64,000 nucleotides of DNA. Origin: Burkholderiaceae bacterium (GTDB lineage Bacteria; Pseudomonadota; Gammaproteobacteria; Burkholderiales; Burkholderiaceae_C). The DNA lies in the NCBI GenBank assembly GCA_023150375.1, contig JAKLLA010000007.1:62001-126000 (forward strand). Reading direction: 5' to 3'. The notes under the pieces were generated by a model. That model ran no database searches and had not been told where the DNA came from. It saw only the letters and a program-made list of their open reading frames with translations. Below are positions 54,514 to 64,000 of this stretch, in pieces; the stretch's first letter is position 1; each line of letters opens with the position of its first letter. The position numbers and the translations under genes were made by a program.

Positions 54514-55566
54514 ATGTCCACTGGCCTGATTCCCGCGACCATCCTCACCGGCTTCCTCGGCTCCGGCAAGACCACGCTGCTCAAGCGCGTGCTCACCGAG
54601 GCCCACGGCCAGAAGATCGCCGTGATCGAGAACGAGTTCGGCGAGGAGAACATCGACAACGACATCCTCGTGACCGAGACGAAGGAGCAGATCATCCAGA
54701 TGAGCAATGGATGCATCTGCTGCACCATCCGCGAGGACCTGCGCGAAACCCTGGCCGACCTGGCGCGGCGGCGCCGCCGCGGCGAGCTGGACTTCGAACG
54801 TGTGGTCATCGAGACCACGGGGCTGGCCGACCCCGGCCCGGTGGCGCAGACCTTCTTCATGGACGACGAGGTGGCCGAGGCCTACCTGCTCGACTCCATC
54901 CTGACGCTGGTGGACGCCAGGCACGCCGACCAGCAGCTCGACGACCGCCAGGAGGCGCGCCGCCAGGTCGGTTTTGCCGACCGGATCTTCCTGAGCAAGA
55001 CCGACCTGGTCGACGAGGCGACCATCGAGGCGCTGTCGCACCGGCTCAAGCACATGAACCCGCGCGCGCCGCAGCAGCGCGTGCACTTCGGCGAAGTGCC
55101 CATCGCGCAGGTGTTCGACCTGCGCGGCTTCAACCTCAACGCCAAGCTGGAGATCGACCCCGACTTCCTGGCCGAAGCCGACGCGCACGCACATGGGCAC
55201 GATCACGGGCACGACCACGATCACGCCCACGGCGAGGCCTGCGACCACCCGCACCACCACCATCACGACGACGACGTGAAGTCCTTCGTCTTCCGCGCCG
55301 ATCGGCCCTTCGACCCGGCCAAGCTGGAGGACTTCCTCGGCTCGCTGGTGCAGATCTACGGCCCGCGCATGCTGCGCTACAAGGGCGTGCTGCACATGCG
55401 CGGCACCGACCGCAAGGTGATCTTCCAGGGCGTGCACCAGCTCATGGGCAGCGACCTCGGCCCGAAGTGGGGCGAAGGCGAGGCGCGCCAGAGCCGCATG
55501 GTCTTCATCGGCCTCGACCTGCCACGCGAGGTGTTCCAGCAGGGCCTGGAGCACTGCCTGGCGTGA
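54514..55566 (+). CDS. CobW/COG0523-family GTPase metallochaperone
   Basis: A 350-residue G3E GTPase. The P-loop is LTGFLGSGKTTLLKRV (about 11-26), the metal motif is SNGCICCTI with C-x-C-C at 67-70, and the base-recognition motif is LSKTDLVD. A very His/Asp-rich metal-binding loop lies around 225-256. The C-terminal CobW_C domain (RMLRYKGVLHMRGTDRKVIF) is complete. Such proteins insert zinc or other metals into client enzymes. dksA follows 279 bases later on the same strand. Start ATG 54514 is MSTGLIPATI, the family N-terminus. Confidence 0.93.
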   Translation: MSTGLIPATILTGFLGSGKTTLLKRVLTEAHGQKIAVIENEFGEENIDNDILVTETKEQIIQMSNGCICCTIREDLRETLADLARRRRRGELDFERVVIETTGLADPGPVAQTFFMDDEVAEAYLLDSILTLVDARHADQQLDDRQEARRQVGFADRIFLSKTDLVDEATIEALSHRLKHMNPRAPQQRVHFGEVPIAQVFDLRGFNLNAKLEIDPDFLAEADAHAHGHDHGHDHDHAHGEACDHPHHHHHDDDVKSFVFRADRPFDPAKLEDFLGSLVQIYGPRMLRYKGVLHMRGTDRKVIFQGVHQLMGSDLGPKWGEGEARQSRMVFIGLDLPREVFQQGLEHCLA

Positions 55567-55845
55567 CAGCCGCCACGGCCCGCCAGGCAGGCCGACCACG
55601 GGCCGATCACGCTGCGCACGCCGGCGCCCGGGATGGATACAATCCGCGCGCCCGAAACGGCCCGCCCCCCAACGGGGCGGGATCCGATGCCGGTGCGCCG
55701 GACCCCACCGAAGTCCGGCGGCGCGCGGTGCGGGTCGGTCCACAACTCCAGGTCCGCCCGGCCGCAGCCGGCGCTGACCCCGCTGCCCGCGGTGCAGCGC
55801 TCCGGCCCCGTGCGCCCCCTTGTCGTCCGCTAATCGAGTCGTTCC

Positions 55846-56334
55846 ATGCCACAGACCGCCCCCTCCCGCTCGCTGCCCACGGCTGACCCCAAGCTCGCCG
55901 ACGCCTGGAAGACCAAGGCCGGCCGGGACCTGACCGAGGTCGAGCTGCTGTCGATGCCCGACAGCGAGTACATGAACGACAAGCAGCTCGAGTACTTCCG
56001 CCACTGCCTGGTCCGGCAGAAGGAGGACCTGCTGTCCAACGCCGGCGAGACCACCGAGCACCTGCGCGAGGACACCTCGATCGTGCCCGACCCGGCCGAC
56101 CGCGCCACCATCGAGGAGGAGCACGCCCTCGAGCTGCGCACCCGCGACCGCGAGCGCAAGCTGCTCAAGAAGATCTCGCAGGCCATCGCCCGGATCGATT
56201 CCGGTGACTATGGTTACTGCGACGAAACAGGTGAACCGATCGGTCTGCGCCGCCTGCTCGCGCGACCCACCGCTACACTGTCGCTCGAAGCCCAGCAGCG
56301 GCGCGAACTCAAGCAGAAACTCTTCGGGGACTGA
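55846..56334 (+). CDS. dksA: RNA polymerase-binding transcription factor DksA, zinc-finger cysteines mostly absent
   Basis: A 162-residue ppGpp cofactor that enters the RNA polymerase secondary channel. The coiled coil with DPADRATIEEEHALELRTRD carries the Asp pair at its tip. The C-terminal globular part reads YGYCDETGEPIGLRRLLARP followed by TATLSLEAQQRRE; the four zinc cysteines of E. coli DksA appear as C, T, S and A, so zinc is probably not bound. This variant is common in betaproteobacteria. A TACAAT hexamer at 55638-55643 is a possible -10, giving a leader of about 200 bases. The STAS-like gene follows. Confidence 0.95.
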   Translation: MPQTAPSRSLPTADPKLADAWKTKAGRDLTEVELLSMPDSEYMNDKQLEYFRHCLVRQKEDLLSNAGETTEHLREDTSIVPDPADRATIEEEHALELRTRDRERKLLKKISQAIARIDSGDYGYCDETGEPIGLRRLLARPTATLSLEAQQRRELKQKLFGD

Positions 56335-56381
56335 GCCGGTGCCGGTCGTCCTGCGCATGGCCACCGGCAGCCTTCGACACC

Positions 56382-58142
56382 ATGTCTGAATCCAAGGATC
56401 CTCCCAAGAGCGGCTTCTTCCGCAAGGTGGTGCGCTTCGCGCTCAACCCCACCACCGACTGGGCGGACCTGAACAACCCGAATTCCGAGCAGCACGAGGA
56501 CGACGCCGCACGCAGCGAGATCAAGGCCATGATCGAGCGCAAGCGGCGCAACGACTTCGTGCGCAAGCGCGAGTTCGACATGCTGCGCAAGATCCGCCGC
56601 GAGGGCCTGACCGGCGACGGACTGGCCGGCCTGGAGGGCCTGTCTCATCTGGACGACTCCGAGGTGCGCATCAACGAGCCCGGCGCCCGGCCCGACAGCG
56701 GCGTGAAGGACAAGATCGATGCGATCGAGCGGCAGATGGTCGGCGAGACCGTCTCCACGCCCACGCGGCGCGGTGCGGCGGTGATGCGTTCGGTATCGCC
56801 CTCGCTGAGCGACTCCTTCTTCGCCGCCACCACCGCCCCGCAGGTGATGGCCACCACGCCGGTGCTCACCGACGCATTCAAGCCCACCACGCCGATGCAG
56901 CTCGAGGGGCTGCCGGTACAGGCACCCTCACCGGCCGCGCAGCGGCTCGACACCGCCCCGGCTGCCATGCTGGGGCAGGGGGTGTCGGCCCTGTCGCCGC
57001 TGTACGGCGACGGCAACGACGCCTCGAACGCCTTCGCGTTCGAGGTCAACGAGATCGCGCACGATGCCGAGCTCGACGAAGCGGTGATCGCCTTCGCCAA
57101 TGCCGACTTCGACCAGTGCGAGCGTGTGCTGCAGGCCCTGGTCGCCGCGGGCGGTCTGCGCGCGCAGCACTCCGACACCTGGCTGGCCCTGTTCGACCTC
57201 TACCGGGCCACCGGCCAGCAGTCCAAGTTCGAGACGCTGGCCATGGACTACCTGCAGCGCTTCGGCTGGTCCGCGCCGCAGTGGTACTCGCTGCCGCGCA
57301 TGGTGGCCGAGCAGGCCGCGCAGGAGCGTCCGCGCAGCGCAGCCCGCGGGAACGTGCCGCTGGATGCAACGGTGGGCTGGGTCTGCCCGGAGGCGCTCGA
57401 CGCCGACGGCGTGGCCCAGCTGCGCTCCCAGCTGCTGCAGATGCCGCTGCCCTGGGTGCTGGACTGGCGCACGGTGCTGCGCATCGACGCCCAGGCCGCC
57501 ACGGCGCTGACCCGGCTGCTGCACGAATGGGCCGACCAGCCGGTGCAGATGCGCTGGATCGGCGGCGAGCGCTTCTTCCAGCTGCTGGCCGAAGCCGCCC
57601 CCGCCGGGGTGCGCGACGCCGACCCGGCCTTCTGGATGCTCAAGCTCGAGGCGCTGCGCCTGGCCAACCGGGCCCCCGACTTCGACCAGGCCGCCATCGA
57701 CTACTGCATGACCTACGAGGTCTCGCCGCCGTCCTGGGCGCCGGCGCAGTGCAGCCTGCAGATGGCCAGCAGCAGCGGCGTGACGATCGCCCAGCCGGCG
57801 CTCAGCGCGGATGTCAGCACCGGCTTCATGGAATCGGAGCCGGCCGACGAAGGCCCCTCTGCCGTGGCCAGTGTCGAGCTCAATGGGCAGCTGGTGGGTG
57901 ACATCGCGCCGCTGCTCAAGCAGCTCGACGCCCAGATCGGCGCGGCCAGTCTGATCAACGTGAACTGCAGCCGGCTGATCCGGGTCGATTTCATCGCCGC
58001 GGGCGACCTGCTGAACTGGGTGCTGGCGCGCCGCAGCGAGAACCGCACGGTGAGCTTCGTCGACGCGCACCGGCTGGTGGCCCTGTTCTGCGGCGCGATG
58101 GGCATCAACGAGCACGCCCGCGTCACGGTGCGCAACCTCTGA
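56382..58142 (+). CDS. Large conserved protein with C-terminal STAS-like domain
   Basis: A 586-residue soluble protein beginning [20 protein letters not shown]. The first 130 residues are charged and helical ([20 protein letters not shown]), followed by a Ser/Thr/Pro-rich linker (130-220) and a helical region containing [20 protein letters not shown]. Two segments look like STAS folds: [20 protein letters not shown] near 360-380 and [20 protein letters not shown] near 525-545. No enzyme motif is seen. STAS domains usually relay signals by binding partners. It sits between dksA and hslV, 48 bases after dksA. Function unknown. Confidence 0.75.
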   Translation: MSESKDPPKSGFFRKVVRFALNPTTDWADLNNPNSEQHEDDAARSEIKAMIERKRRNDFVRKREFDMLRKIRREGLTGDGLAGLEGLSHLDDSEVRINEPGARPDSGVKDKIDAIERQMVGETVSTPTRRGAAVMRSVSPSLSDSFFAATTAPQVMATTPVLTDAFKPTTPMQLEGLPVQAPSPAAQRLDTAPAAMLGQGVSALSPLYGDGNDASNAFAFEVNEIAHDAELDEAVIAFANADFDQCERVLQALVAAGGLRAQHSDTWLALFDLYRATGQQSKFETLAMDYLQRFGWSAPQWYSLPRMVAEQAAQERPRSAARGNVPLDATVGWVCPEALDADGVAQLRSQLLQMPLPWVLDWRTVLRIDAQAATALTRLLHEWADQPVQMRWIGGERFFQLLAEAAPAGVRDADPAFWMLKLEALRLANRAPDFDQAAIDYCMTYEVSPPSWAPAQCSLQMASSSGVTIAQPALSADVSTGFMESEPADEGPSAVASVELNGQLVGDIAPLLKQLDAQIGAASLINVNCSRLIRVDFIAAGDLLNWVLARRSENRTVSFVDAHRLVALFCGAMGINEHARVTVRNL

Positions 58143-58239
58143 GGACGGCGGCGCCGGCCGGGTGAGCCGGCGGCAGCCGCCCTCCGTGCGCCCGCCCTGC
58201 GGGCAGGCCTTCTTCCCTCCCCACCCGGATCGATCCTCC

Positions 58240-58776
58240 ATGGAGCAGTTTCACGGCACCACCATCCTCAGCGTGCGCCGCGGCGAGCGCGTCGCCATGG
58301 GCGGCGACGGCCAGGTCACGCTGGGCAACATCGTCGTCAAGGCGGGGGCGCGCAAGGTGCGCCGCCTGCACCGCGACCAGGTCCTGGCCGGTTTCGCCGG
58401 CGCCACGGCCGACGCCTTCACCCTGTTCGAGCGCTTCGAGGCCAAGCTCGAGAAACACCAGGGCCATCTGCTGCGCGCGGCCGTCGAGCTGACGCGCGAC
58501 TGGCGCACCGACCGGGTGCTGCGCCGCCTGGAGGCCATGCTCGCGGTGGCCGACCGCAAGGCCTCGCTGATCATCACCGGCAACGGCGACGTGCTCGAGC
58601 CCGAACAGGGCATCGTCGCGATCGGCTCGGGCGGCGCCTACGCCCAGGCCGCCGCACGCGCCCTGCTGCAGCACACCGAAATGGCGCCGGCCGAGGTGGT
58701 CAAGCGCGCCCTCGAGATCGCCGGCGACCTGTGCATCTACACCAACCAGTCGCACACCTTGGAGACCCTGGACTGA
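58240..58776 (+). CDS. hslV: ATP-dependent protease, peptidase subunit HslV
   Basis: A 178-residue proteasome-like peptidase. The precursor MEQFHG is removed to expose the catalytic threonine of [19 protein letters not shown]. Conserved parts are [40 protein letters not shown] and [17 protein letters not shown]. The start at 58240 is set by the short propeptide; upstream in-frame codons lack homology. hslU follows after 109 bases and the two form the HslVU double-ring protease that removes misfolded and regulatory proteins. Confidence 0.97.
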   Translation: MEQFHGTTILSVRRGERVAMGGDGQVTLGNIVVKAGARKVRRLHRDQVLAGFAGATADAFTLFERFEAKLEKHQGHLLRAAVELTRDWRTDRVLRRLEAMLAVADRKASLIITGNGDVLEPEQGIVAIGSGGAYAQAAARALLQHTEMAPAEVVKRALEIAGDLCIYTNQSHTLETLD

Positions 58777-58885
58777 GCATGAACACCGCCTTCCGAGGCG
58801 GCCGGACGCCGCGCCGCGCCGCCACCGTTCCGGCCTGCCGGGCCGCGCAGGAAATCACGTTGCCACCGTCGCCAGGAATCCGGAC

Positions 58886-60232
58886 ATGACCGCCATGACG
58901 CCACAGGAGATCGTCTCCGAACTCGACCGCCACATCGTCGGCCAGAAGGAGGCCAAGCGGGCCGTGGCCATCGCGCTGCGCAACCGCTGGCGCCGCCAGC
59001 AGGTCGACGAGCGGCTGCGTGCCGAGATCACGCCGAAGAACATCCTGATGATCGGCCCCACCGGCGTGGGCAAGACCGAGATCGCGCGCCGCCTGGCACG
59101 GCTGGCCGACGCGCCCTTCATCAAGGTGGAGGCCACCAAGTTCACCGAAGTGGGCTATGTCGGCAAGGACGTCGACAGCATCGTGCGCGATCTGGTCGAC
59201 AGCGCGGTCAAGCAGGAGCGCGAGCGCCAGGTGCAGCGCATGCGCACCCGCGCCGAGGACGCCGCCGAGGACCGCATCCTCGACGTGCTGGTGCCCCGCC
59301 CGCGCAGCGAGTTCGGCTTTGCCGACAGCGGCAGCGGCACGGGCAGTGCCGGCGAAGGCGCGGCCCGCCAGGTGATGCGCAAGCGCCTGCGCGAGGGCAC
59401 GCTCGACGACAAGGAGATCGAGATCGAGGTGGCCGAGGCCCGCCCCGCGCTGGAGGTGATGGGCCCGGCGGGCATGGAGGAGATGGCCGAGCAGCTGCGC
59501 GGCATGTTCGCCCAGCTCGGTGCGGGCAAGCGCAAGTCGCGCAAGATGACCATCGCCGAGGCGCGCAAGCTGCTGGTCGAGGAGGAGGCCCAGCGCCTGG
59601 TCAACGAGGACGAGATCAAGGCCCGCGCGCTGCACAACACCGAGCAGAACGGCATCGTCTTCATCGACGAGATCGACAAGGTCGCCAGCCGCTCGGACGT
59701 GCAGGGCGCCGACGTCTCGCGCCAGGGCGTGCAGCGCGACCTGCTGCCGCTGGTCGAAGGCACCACGGTCAGCACCAAGTACGGCATGGTCAAGACCGAC
59801 CACATCCTCTTCATCGCCTCGGGTGCCTTCCATCTCTCCAAGCCCAGCGACCTGATCCCGGAGCTGCAGGGTCGCTTTCCGATCCGGGTGGAGCTGGGCT
59901 CGCTGGGGGTGGACGACTTCGAGGCCATCCTGACCAGCACCCAGGCCAGCCTGCTCGAGCAGTACCGCGCCCTGCTCGCCACCGAGGGTGTGACGCTCGA
60001 GTTCGAACCCGGCGCGGTGCGCCGCATCGCCGAGATCGCCTGCAGCGTCAACGAGCGCACCGAGAACATCGGCGCGCGCCGGCTCGCCACGGTGATGGAA
60101 CGGCTGCTCGACGAGCTGTCCTTCGACGCGCCGCGGCAGGCCGGGCAGACCGTGCGCATCGACGCGGCCCAGGTCGACGAGCGCCTGGCCCGGCTGGCGG
60201 CCGACGAGGACCTGTCGCGCTTCATCCTCTGA
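58886..60232 (+). CDS. hslU: ATP-dependent protease, ATPase subunit HslU
   Basis: A 448-residue AAA+ unfoldase partner of Hsl[21 protein letters not shown] starts the N-domain, Walker A is [18 protein letters not shown], Walker B is [15 protein letters not shown], and the C-terminal segment [15 protein letters not shown] ends with the residues that dock into HslV. The intermediate I-domain (about 110-240) is present, so length is normal. Two starts are close (58886 and 58895). A hairpin follows 32 bases after the stop. Confidence 0.97.
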   Translation: MTAMTPQEIVSELDRHIVGQKEAKRAVAIALRNRWRRQQVDERLRAEITPKNILMIGPTGVGKTEIARRLARLADAPFIKVEATKFTEVGYVGKDVDSIVRDLVDSAVKQERERQVQRMRTRAEDAAEDRILDVLVPRPRSEFGFADSGSGTGSAGEGAARQVMRKRLREGTLDDKEIEIEVAEARPALEVMGPAGMEEMAEQLRGMFAQLGAGKRKSRKMTIAEARKLLVEEEAQRLVNEDEIKARALHNTEQNGIVFIDEIDKVASRSDVQGADVSRQGVQRDLLPLVEGTTVSTKYGMVKTDHILFIASGAFHLSKPSDLIPELQGRFPIRVELGSLGVDDFEAILTSTQASLLEQYRALLATEGVTLEFEPGAVRRIAEIACSVNERTENIGARRLATVMERLLDELSFDAPRQAGQTVRIDAAQVDERLARLAADEDLSRFIL

Positions 60233-60264
60233 GGCTGGACACGCTGCCGACTTGCCGAAACCTG

Positions 60265-60287
60265 CGCCCCCCCGCGAACCGGGGGCG
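60265..60287 (+). terminator. Hairpin after hslU
   Basis: A 7-bp stem CGCCCCC (60265-60271) / GGGGGCG (60281-60287), 9-base loop, in the 115-base gap after hslU. No T-run follows; a candidate terminator for hslVU. Confidence 0.4.
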
Positions 60288-60347
60288 TGCGCCGCGTCCT
60301 CGGCGGCGCCTGCCTATGATGGCCGGTTGGCTTCGCGCCGGACCGCC

Positions 60348-62537
60348 ATGACTCTGCGCCCTTCTCCGCCGCCCGGCGATCTGTCTTCGGGCGACCTGCC
60401 GCCCGCCCCCAGTGCCGCCTCCGGCGATCCGTCCGGTGGTGGCTGGACGGCCGACCTGCTGCGCCAGGCGCTGCTCCAGGAGCGGGCCGAGCACGCCCGC
60501 CTGCGCAGCCTGGCCGACCATGTGCCGCTGATGCTGGGCTTCCACGAGGCGGGCACGCTGCGCTGCAGCTACGCCAACGAGCCCTACGCGCACGCCTTCG
60601 GCTTCGACGTGATGGCCATCCTGGGGCGCAGCCTGCCGCAGGTGCTCGGTGAGGAGCTGGCCCAGCAGGTGCAGCCCTTCGTCGCCCAGGCGCTGCGCAG
60701 CGGCCAGCGCTGCAGCTGCGAGCAGGAGGTGGAGCTGGCCGACGGCCGGCGCCTGTGGAGCGAGCTGAGCTTCGCACCGCAGCACGACGCGCAAGGTCGG
60801 GTGCAGGGCCTGTTCGTGCTGCTGGGCGACCTGACCCGACACCGCGCCGCCGAGCGCGCGATGATCGAATCCGAGGAGCGTCTGGCCAAATTCATGCAGG
60901 CCAGCGTGGAGGGCATCCTGTTCCACCGCGACGGGCGCATCGCCGATGCCAACCCGTCCATCTGCGAACTGCTCGGCCAGACCCTGCACGAACTGCTGGG
61001 CCGCCGCCTGCTCGACCTGGTGGCGCCGGAGCAGCGCAGCCGGGTCGCGCATGTCATGGCCGCCGGCAAGGACGCGACCTACGAGACCGCGCTGATGCAC
61101 CGCGATGGCAGCCGCCTGCCGGTGGAGTTCATCGAACGCAGCAGCCTGCAGCATGGCCTGCTGATGCGCATGACCATCGTGCGCGACGTGCGCGACCGCC
61201 ACGCCACGCAGGCCCGGCTGCACTACCTGGCGCACCACGACGCGCTGACCGGGCTGCCCAACCGGGCGGCCTTCCTGGCCCAGCTCGAACACCTGATGGT
61301 GGCCGCACGGGCGGCGGGCACGCAACTCGCGCTGCTCTTCATCGACCTGGACCACTTCGAGCGGGTCAACGACTCGGTGGGGCACACCGCCGGCGACGCC
61401 CTGCTCAAGACGGTGGCGCGACGCATCGGCGAGCAGGTGCGCAGCACCGACCGCACCGCCCGCTTCGGCGGTGACGAGTTCATGCTGCTGCTGCCCGGCG
61501 TACGCGACCCGGCCGACGTGATCCACGTGGCCAACAAGCTGCTCACCGCGGTGTCGGCACCGCTGGCCATCGAGGGCCGGCCGATCTCGGTGACACCTTC
61601 GATGGGCATCGCGCTGTACCCGCGCGACGGGGAGACGCCGGACATGCTGATCAAGCACGCCGACGCCGCGATGCACGTGGCCAAGGCGCGCGGACGGGCC
61701 ACCTACGCGATCTTCGAGCCGCAGGTGGCCACCTCGGCCTACGCCAACCTGGTGCTGGAAGGCCAGCTCGGCCACGCCATCGAGCACGGCGAGTTCGCCC
61801 TGCGCTTCCAGCCGCAGGTGCGCACCTGCGACGGCGAACCGGTGGGCGTGGAGGCCCTGATCCGCTGGCAGCACCCCGAGCGCGGCCTGCTGGCGCCCGA
61901 CGAGTTCATCGCGCTGGCCGAGCAGCACCGCCTGATCGTGCCGATCGGCGCCTGGGTGCTGCAGGAGGCCGCGCGCTGTGCACGCCACTGGCACCGCCAT
62001 GGCCTGGACCTGACGGTGGCGGTCAACCTCTCGACGCTGCAGTTCCAGGCGCCGGGCTTCGTCGAGTCGATCGGGCAGCTGCTCGAGGACAGCGACCTGC
62101 CGGCCGGCTGGCTGGAGCTCGAGCTGACCGAGCGCATGCTGATGGACGACGTGCCGGCCGTGCGCGAACGCCTGCACCGCCTGCGTGCGCTGGGCGTGCG
62201 CCTGTCGGTGGACGACTTCGGCACCGGCTACTCGTCGCTTGCCCACCTGAAGGAGCTGCCGATCGACAAGATGAAGATCGACCGCTCCTTCGTGCGCGAA
62301 CTGCCCGGCCAGCGCCAGGCCTGCGCGATCGCCCGCACCATCATCCAGCTGGCCGACGGCCTGGGCCTGGGCGTGGTGGCCGAGGGGGTCGAGACCGAGG
62401 CGCAGCAGCGCTTCCTGGCCGAGGCCGGTTGCGGGCAGCTGCAGGGGCTGGGCATCAGCGCGCCGCTGGGCGCCACCCAGCTGGAGACCTGGGTGCGCGA
62501 ACGGCGCGCCGCCCTGCGCGCCGCGCCGCAGGCCTGA
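60348..62537 (+). CDS. PAS-GGDEF-EAL cyclic di-GMP signalling protein
   Basis: A 729-residue cytoplasmic protein without membrane segments. Two PAS domains (about 45-165 and 170-290) precede a GGDEF domain with LTGLPNRAAF, IDLDHFERVNDSVGH and intact RFGGDEFML, and an EAL domain with GVEALIRWQHPERG, VAVNLSTLQF, LELELTERML, VDDFGTGYSSLAHL and VVAEGVETEA. Both catalytic sets look complete, so it may make and break c-di-GMP depending on the PAS signal. The last 25 residues of the EAL domain are divergent (QLQGLGISAPLGATQLETWV). ATG 60348 is preferred over an in-frame start at 60252. Confidence 0.93.
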   Translation: MTLRPSPPPGDLSSGDLPPAPSAASGDPSGGGWTADLLRQALLQERAEHARLRSLADHVPLMLGFHEAGTLRCSYANEPYAHAFGFDVMAILGRSLPQVLGEELAQQVQPFVAQALRSGQRCSCEQEVELADGRRLWSELSFAPQHDAQGRVQGLFVLLGDLTRHRAAERAMIESEERLAKFMQASVEGILFHRDGRIADANPSICELLGQTLHELLGRRLLDLVAPEQRSRVAHVMAAGKDATYETALMHRDGSRLPVEFIERSSLQHGLLMRMTIVRDVRDRHATQARLHYLAHHDALTGLPNRAAFLAQLEHLMVAARAAGTQLALLFIDLDHFERVNDSVGHTAGDALLKTVARRIGEQVRSTDRTARFGGDEFMLLLPGVRDPADVIHVANKLLTAVSAPLAIEGRPISVTPSMGIALYPRDGETPDMLIKHADAAMHVAKARGRATYAIFEPQVATSAYANLVLEGQLGHAIEHGEFALRFQPQVRTCDGEPVGVEALIRWQHPERGLLAPDEFIALAEQHRLIVPIGAWVLQEAARCARHWHRHGLDLTVAVNLSTLQFQAPGFVESIGQLLEDSDLPAGWLELELTERMLMDDVPAVRERLHRLRALGVRLSVDDFGTGYSSLAHLKELPIDKMKIDRSFVRELPGQRQACAIARTIIQLADGLGLGVVAEGVETEAQQRFLAEAGCGQLQGLGISAPLGATQLETWVRERRAALRAAPQA

Positions 62538-62565
62538 GCGCAGCGGGCGGAAGGCGCCGCCGGAC

Positions 62566-63327
62566 TCAGCCGCGCTCTGCGGCCAGGCGCAGCAGGCCCT
62601 CGAAGATCAGCAGGTCCACCACCTCGAAGCCCAGCGGCGTGATCGGCACCAGCTTGCCCGCCGCCCCGCCGGTCATGTAGAGCGCCGGCTCTTCGCGACA
62701 GGCCTCCAGCACGTGGCGGTGCATGCGCTCGATCGCGCCGGCAATCGCGTAGCTGCCGCCGCTCATCAACGCATCGCTGGTGTTGACGGGAAAGCGCTGG
62801 ATCTCGCCAGTGGGCACGTGCAGACCGGCCGTGCCGCTCTCCAGCGCCTTGAGCATCAGGCCGAAGCCGGGCAGGATCAGGCCGCCGAGGAAGCGGCCGT
62901 CCGCCGCCAGCGCGTCCACCGTCACCGCGGTGCCCACCATCACGACGATGGCCGGACGCGGCGGGCCTTCGGCCAGCACGCGGCCGCGCGCGCCGATCAT
63001 GGCCGCCCAGCGATCCGAACCGAGCCGGGCCGGATGTTCGTAGCCGTTGACCACGCCGCAGGCCTCGGCCTGCGACACCACCCAGCGCGGTGCCAGGTCC
63101 CAGAACTCGAGCTGCTCCTCGGCGCGGCGGCGTACCGCCTGACCCGCCACCGCGCAGCCCAGCATCGCCTGGGGCGCCGGCCAGTGCATCCAGGCCTGCT
63201 CGGCCAGCGTCTCGATCTGCTCGAGGTAGACGGCGCCATGCGACAGCAGGGTCGCGTCGACGGCGCGGCGGTCGTACAGACCCCACTTGAGGCGGGTGTT
63301 GCCGATGTCCAGGACGAGGAAGCTCAT
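62566..63327 (-). CDS. coaX: Type III pantothenate kinase
   Basis: A 253-residue enzyme phosphorylating pantothenate in the first step of coenzyme A synthesis. ASKHA-fold motifs are [16 protein letters not shown] (phosphate 1), [16 protein letters not shown] (pantothenate binding), [20 protein letters not shown] (phosphate 2) and [13 protein letters not shown] (adenosine). [20 protein letters not shown] is also typical. It converges on the GGDEF-EAL gene and lies 84 bases downstream of the partial gene at the window end. Confidence 0.95.
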   Translation of the reverse strand: MSFLVLDIGNTRLKWGLYDRRAVDATLLSHGAVYLEQIETLAEQAWMHWPAPQAMLGCAVAGQAVRRRAEEQLEFWDLAPRWVVSQAEACGVVNGYEHPARLGSDRWAAMIGARGRVLAEGPPRPAIVVMVGTAVTVDALAADGRFLGGLILPGFGLMLKALESGTAGLHVPTGEIQRFPVNTSDALMSGGSYAIAGAIERMHRHVLEACREEPALYMTGGAAGKLVPITPLGFEVVDLLIFEGLLRLAAERG

Positions 63328-63411
63328 GCGCGGGGAGGAGTCGGGGGCGGAGGGACAGGAAACTCAGGGATGCGCACGGCGGCGCGACAGCACAGGGGTG
63401 GGAGCGTGGCT

Positions 63412-64000
63412 TCAGGCGGCAAGCAGGGCCTCCACACGCTGGATGACCAGCCGCGCATCGGCCAGATGGCGCGGCCGGCTCAGCCGGGCCTGCACCTCGG
63501 GCAGCAGGGCGCGCAGCTGCGCGCGGCTGCGCGAGCGCCGCACCCGCAGCATGGTCACCGCCCCGATGACCGGCGAGGTGGCCAGCAGCGCCTGCAGCAC
63601 CACGCTGCGCGCCTGGGCCAGCGCAGGATCGTCGCGCTCGAGCTCGGACAGCTCGGTATTGCTCACCGGCGCACCGAAGCCCACCGAGTCCTCCGCCGAC
63701 GAGAACACGCGCGGCAGCGAACTCAGGTCGGTCGGCCAGCCGAAGGGCAGCGAATCGGCGTCGTCGGGCGCCTCGCGGCCCGGCCGGGTCTGTTCGGTGG
63801 GCGCCCAGGCCAGGTCCGCCAGTGCCGGCAACGGCGCCTGCACCGGGGCAGCCAGCACGATCAGGCCGAGCGCCATGAGTTCGTCGAAGTAGGCCCGCGG
63901 CACACCGGCCTGCTCGCCCAGGCGCAGCACTTCGGCCGCATCGCGCCGGCCGTCGACCAGCAGCAGCAGCGTGCGATGCCGCTGCGACAGCCGCCGCTCA
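63412..64000 (-). CDS. Unknown protein, N-terminus beyond window
   Basis: The frame is open to the right edge and reads ERRLSQRHRTLLLLVDGRRD then AAEVLRLGEQAGVPRAYFDE at its visible start, so the gene starts outside. The visible 195 residues have an N-terminal regulatory-looking segment (LLLLVDGRRDAAEVL), a Pro/Asp-rich linker and a helical C-terminus (LRALLPEVQARLSRPRHLAD then ARLVIQRVEALLAA). I do not recognise a catalytic motif. It precedes coaX in the same direction and may share its transcript. Confidence 0.65.
   Translation of the reverse strand, partial: ERRLSQRHRTLLLLVDGRRDAAEVLRLGEQAGVPRAYFDELMALGLIVLAAPVQAPLPALADLAWAPTEQTRPGREAPDDADSLPFGWPTDLSSLPRVFSSAEDSVGFGAPVSNTELSELERDDPALAQARSVVLQALLATSPVIGAVTMLRVRRSRSRAQLRALLPEVQARLSRPRHLADARLVIQRVEALLAA

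Noticed and set aside
55185-55280. The CAC/GAC-rich stretch as a DNA repeat or CRISPR-like array
   Set aside because: It encodes the His/Asp-rich metal loop of the CobW-type GTPase in frame, with no regular repeat-spacer pattern.
55633-55833. Small open frame upstream of dksA
   Set aside because: No ribosome site, composition unlike a protein, and it probably lies in the dksA leader.

Overview
The window is GC-rich, densely coding DNA that looks like a chromosome segment of a betaproteobacterium of order Burkholderiales, perhaps the Leptothrix/Sphaerotilus/Rubrivivax group. This is an inference from gene order and protein families: secB-gpsA, corC-lnt, cobW-dksA-hslVU, a soxCDYZAXB cluster, and a DksA with most zinc-finger cysteines replaced. 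No rRNA, tRNA, CRISPR array, insertion sequence or complete prophage was seen.

Layout. 1-5.0 kb: a large multi-PAS sensor kinase cut by the window edge, a Bcs1-type AAA protein that has lost its Walker A region, and an unrecognised conserved gene. 5.2-10.8 kb: an accessory patch around prfC, holding a CcdA-like antitoxin remnant, a gene tail, two different MNT nucleotidyltransferase/HEPN pairs on either side of prfC, a second diverged copy of the last 78 bases of prfC, and a C5 DNA methyltransferase followed by Vsr. 10.8-13.1 kb: an ATP-grasp protein paired with an LldD-type FMN enzyme. 13.4-27.1 kb: a sulfur lithotrophy locus with a Tat-exported thioredoxin-fold protein, flavocytochrome c sulfide dehydrogenase (fccAB), two YeeE/YedE sulfur transporters, the complete soxCDYZAXB operon with a periplasmic DsrE-like protein at its end, and a TDT/SLAC1-type channel divergent from soxC. 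27.2-38.6 kb: a lipoprotein, a free-standing protoglobin, a porin, housekeeping genes (secB, gpsA, trmL, comF, a BioC-like methyltransferase) and a lipoprotein/ABC transporter set. 38.7-48.7 kb: a respiratory block with an unusual stand-alone heme-copper-oxidase-like subunit I, a type A2 cytochrome oxidase (order III-SCO-II-I-SCO), and divergently a diheme cytochrome c, heme O and heme A synthases and a third SCO. 48.8-64 kb: uup, pal, lnt-corC, a CobW GTPase, dksA, a STAS-like protein, hslVU, a GGDEF-EAL protein, coaX and a partial unknown gene.

How it fits together. Sulfide (FccAB) and thiosulfate (Sox) would be oxidised in the periplasm with electrons passed to c-type cytochromes. The terminal oxidase, its heme synthases and copper chaperones lie 14-20 kb away in the same window, so donors and terminal acceptor of a sulfur-oxidising chain are nearly contiguous. 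FccB and SoxX both carry lipoboxes, suggesting part of the system is membrane-tethered. Every longer spacer in the sox operon contains GC-rich inverted repeats, one of them (soxX-soxB) followed by a U-run, which may set subunit ratios.

All product names come from motifs and family resemblance read by eye; no database search was run.
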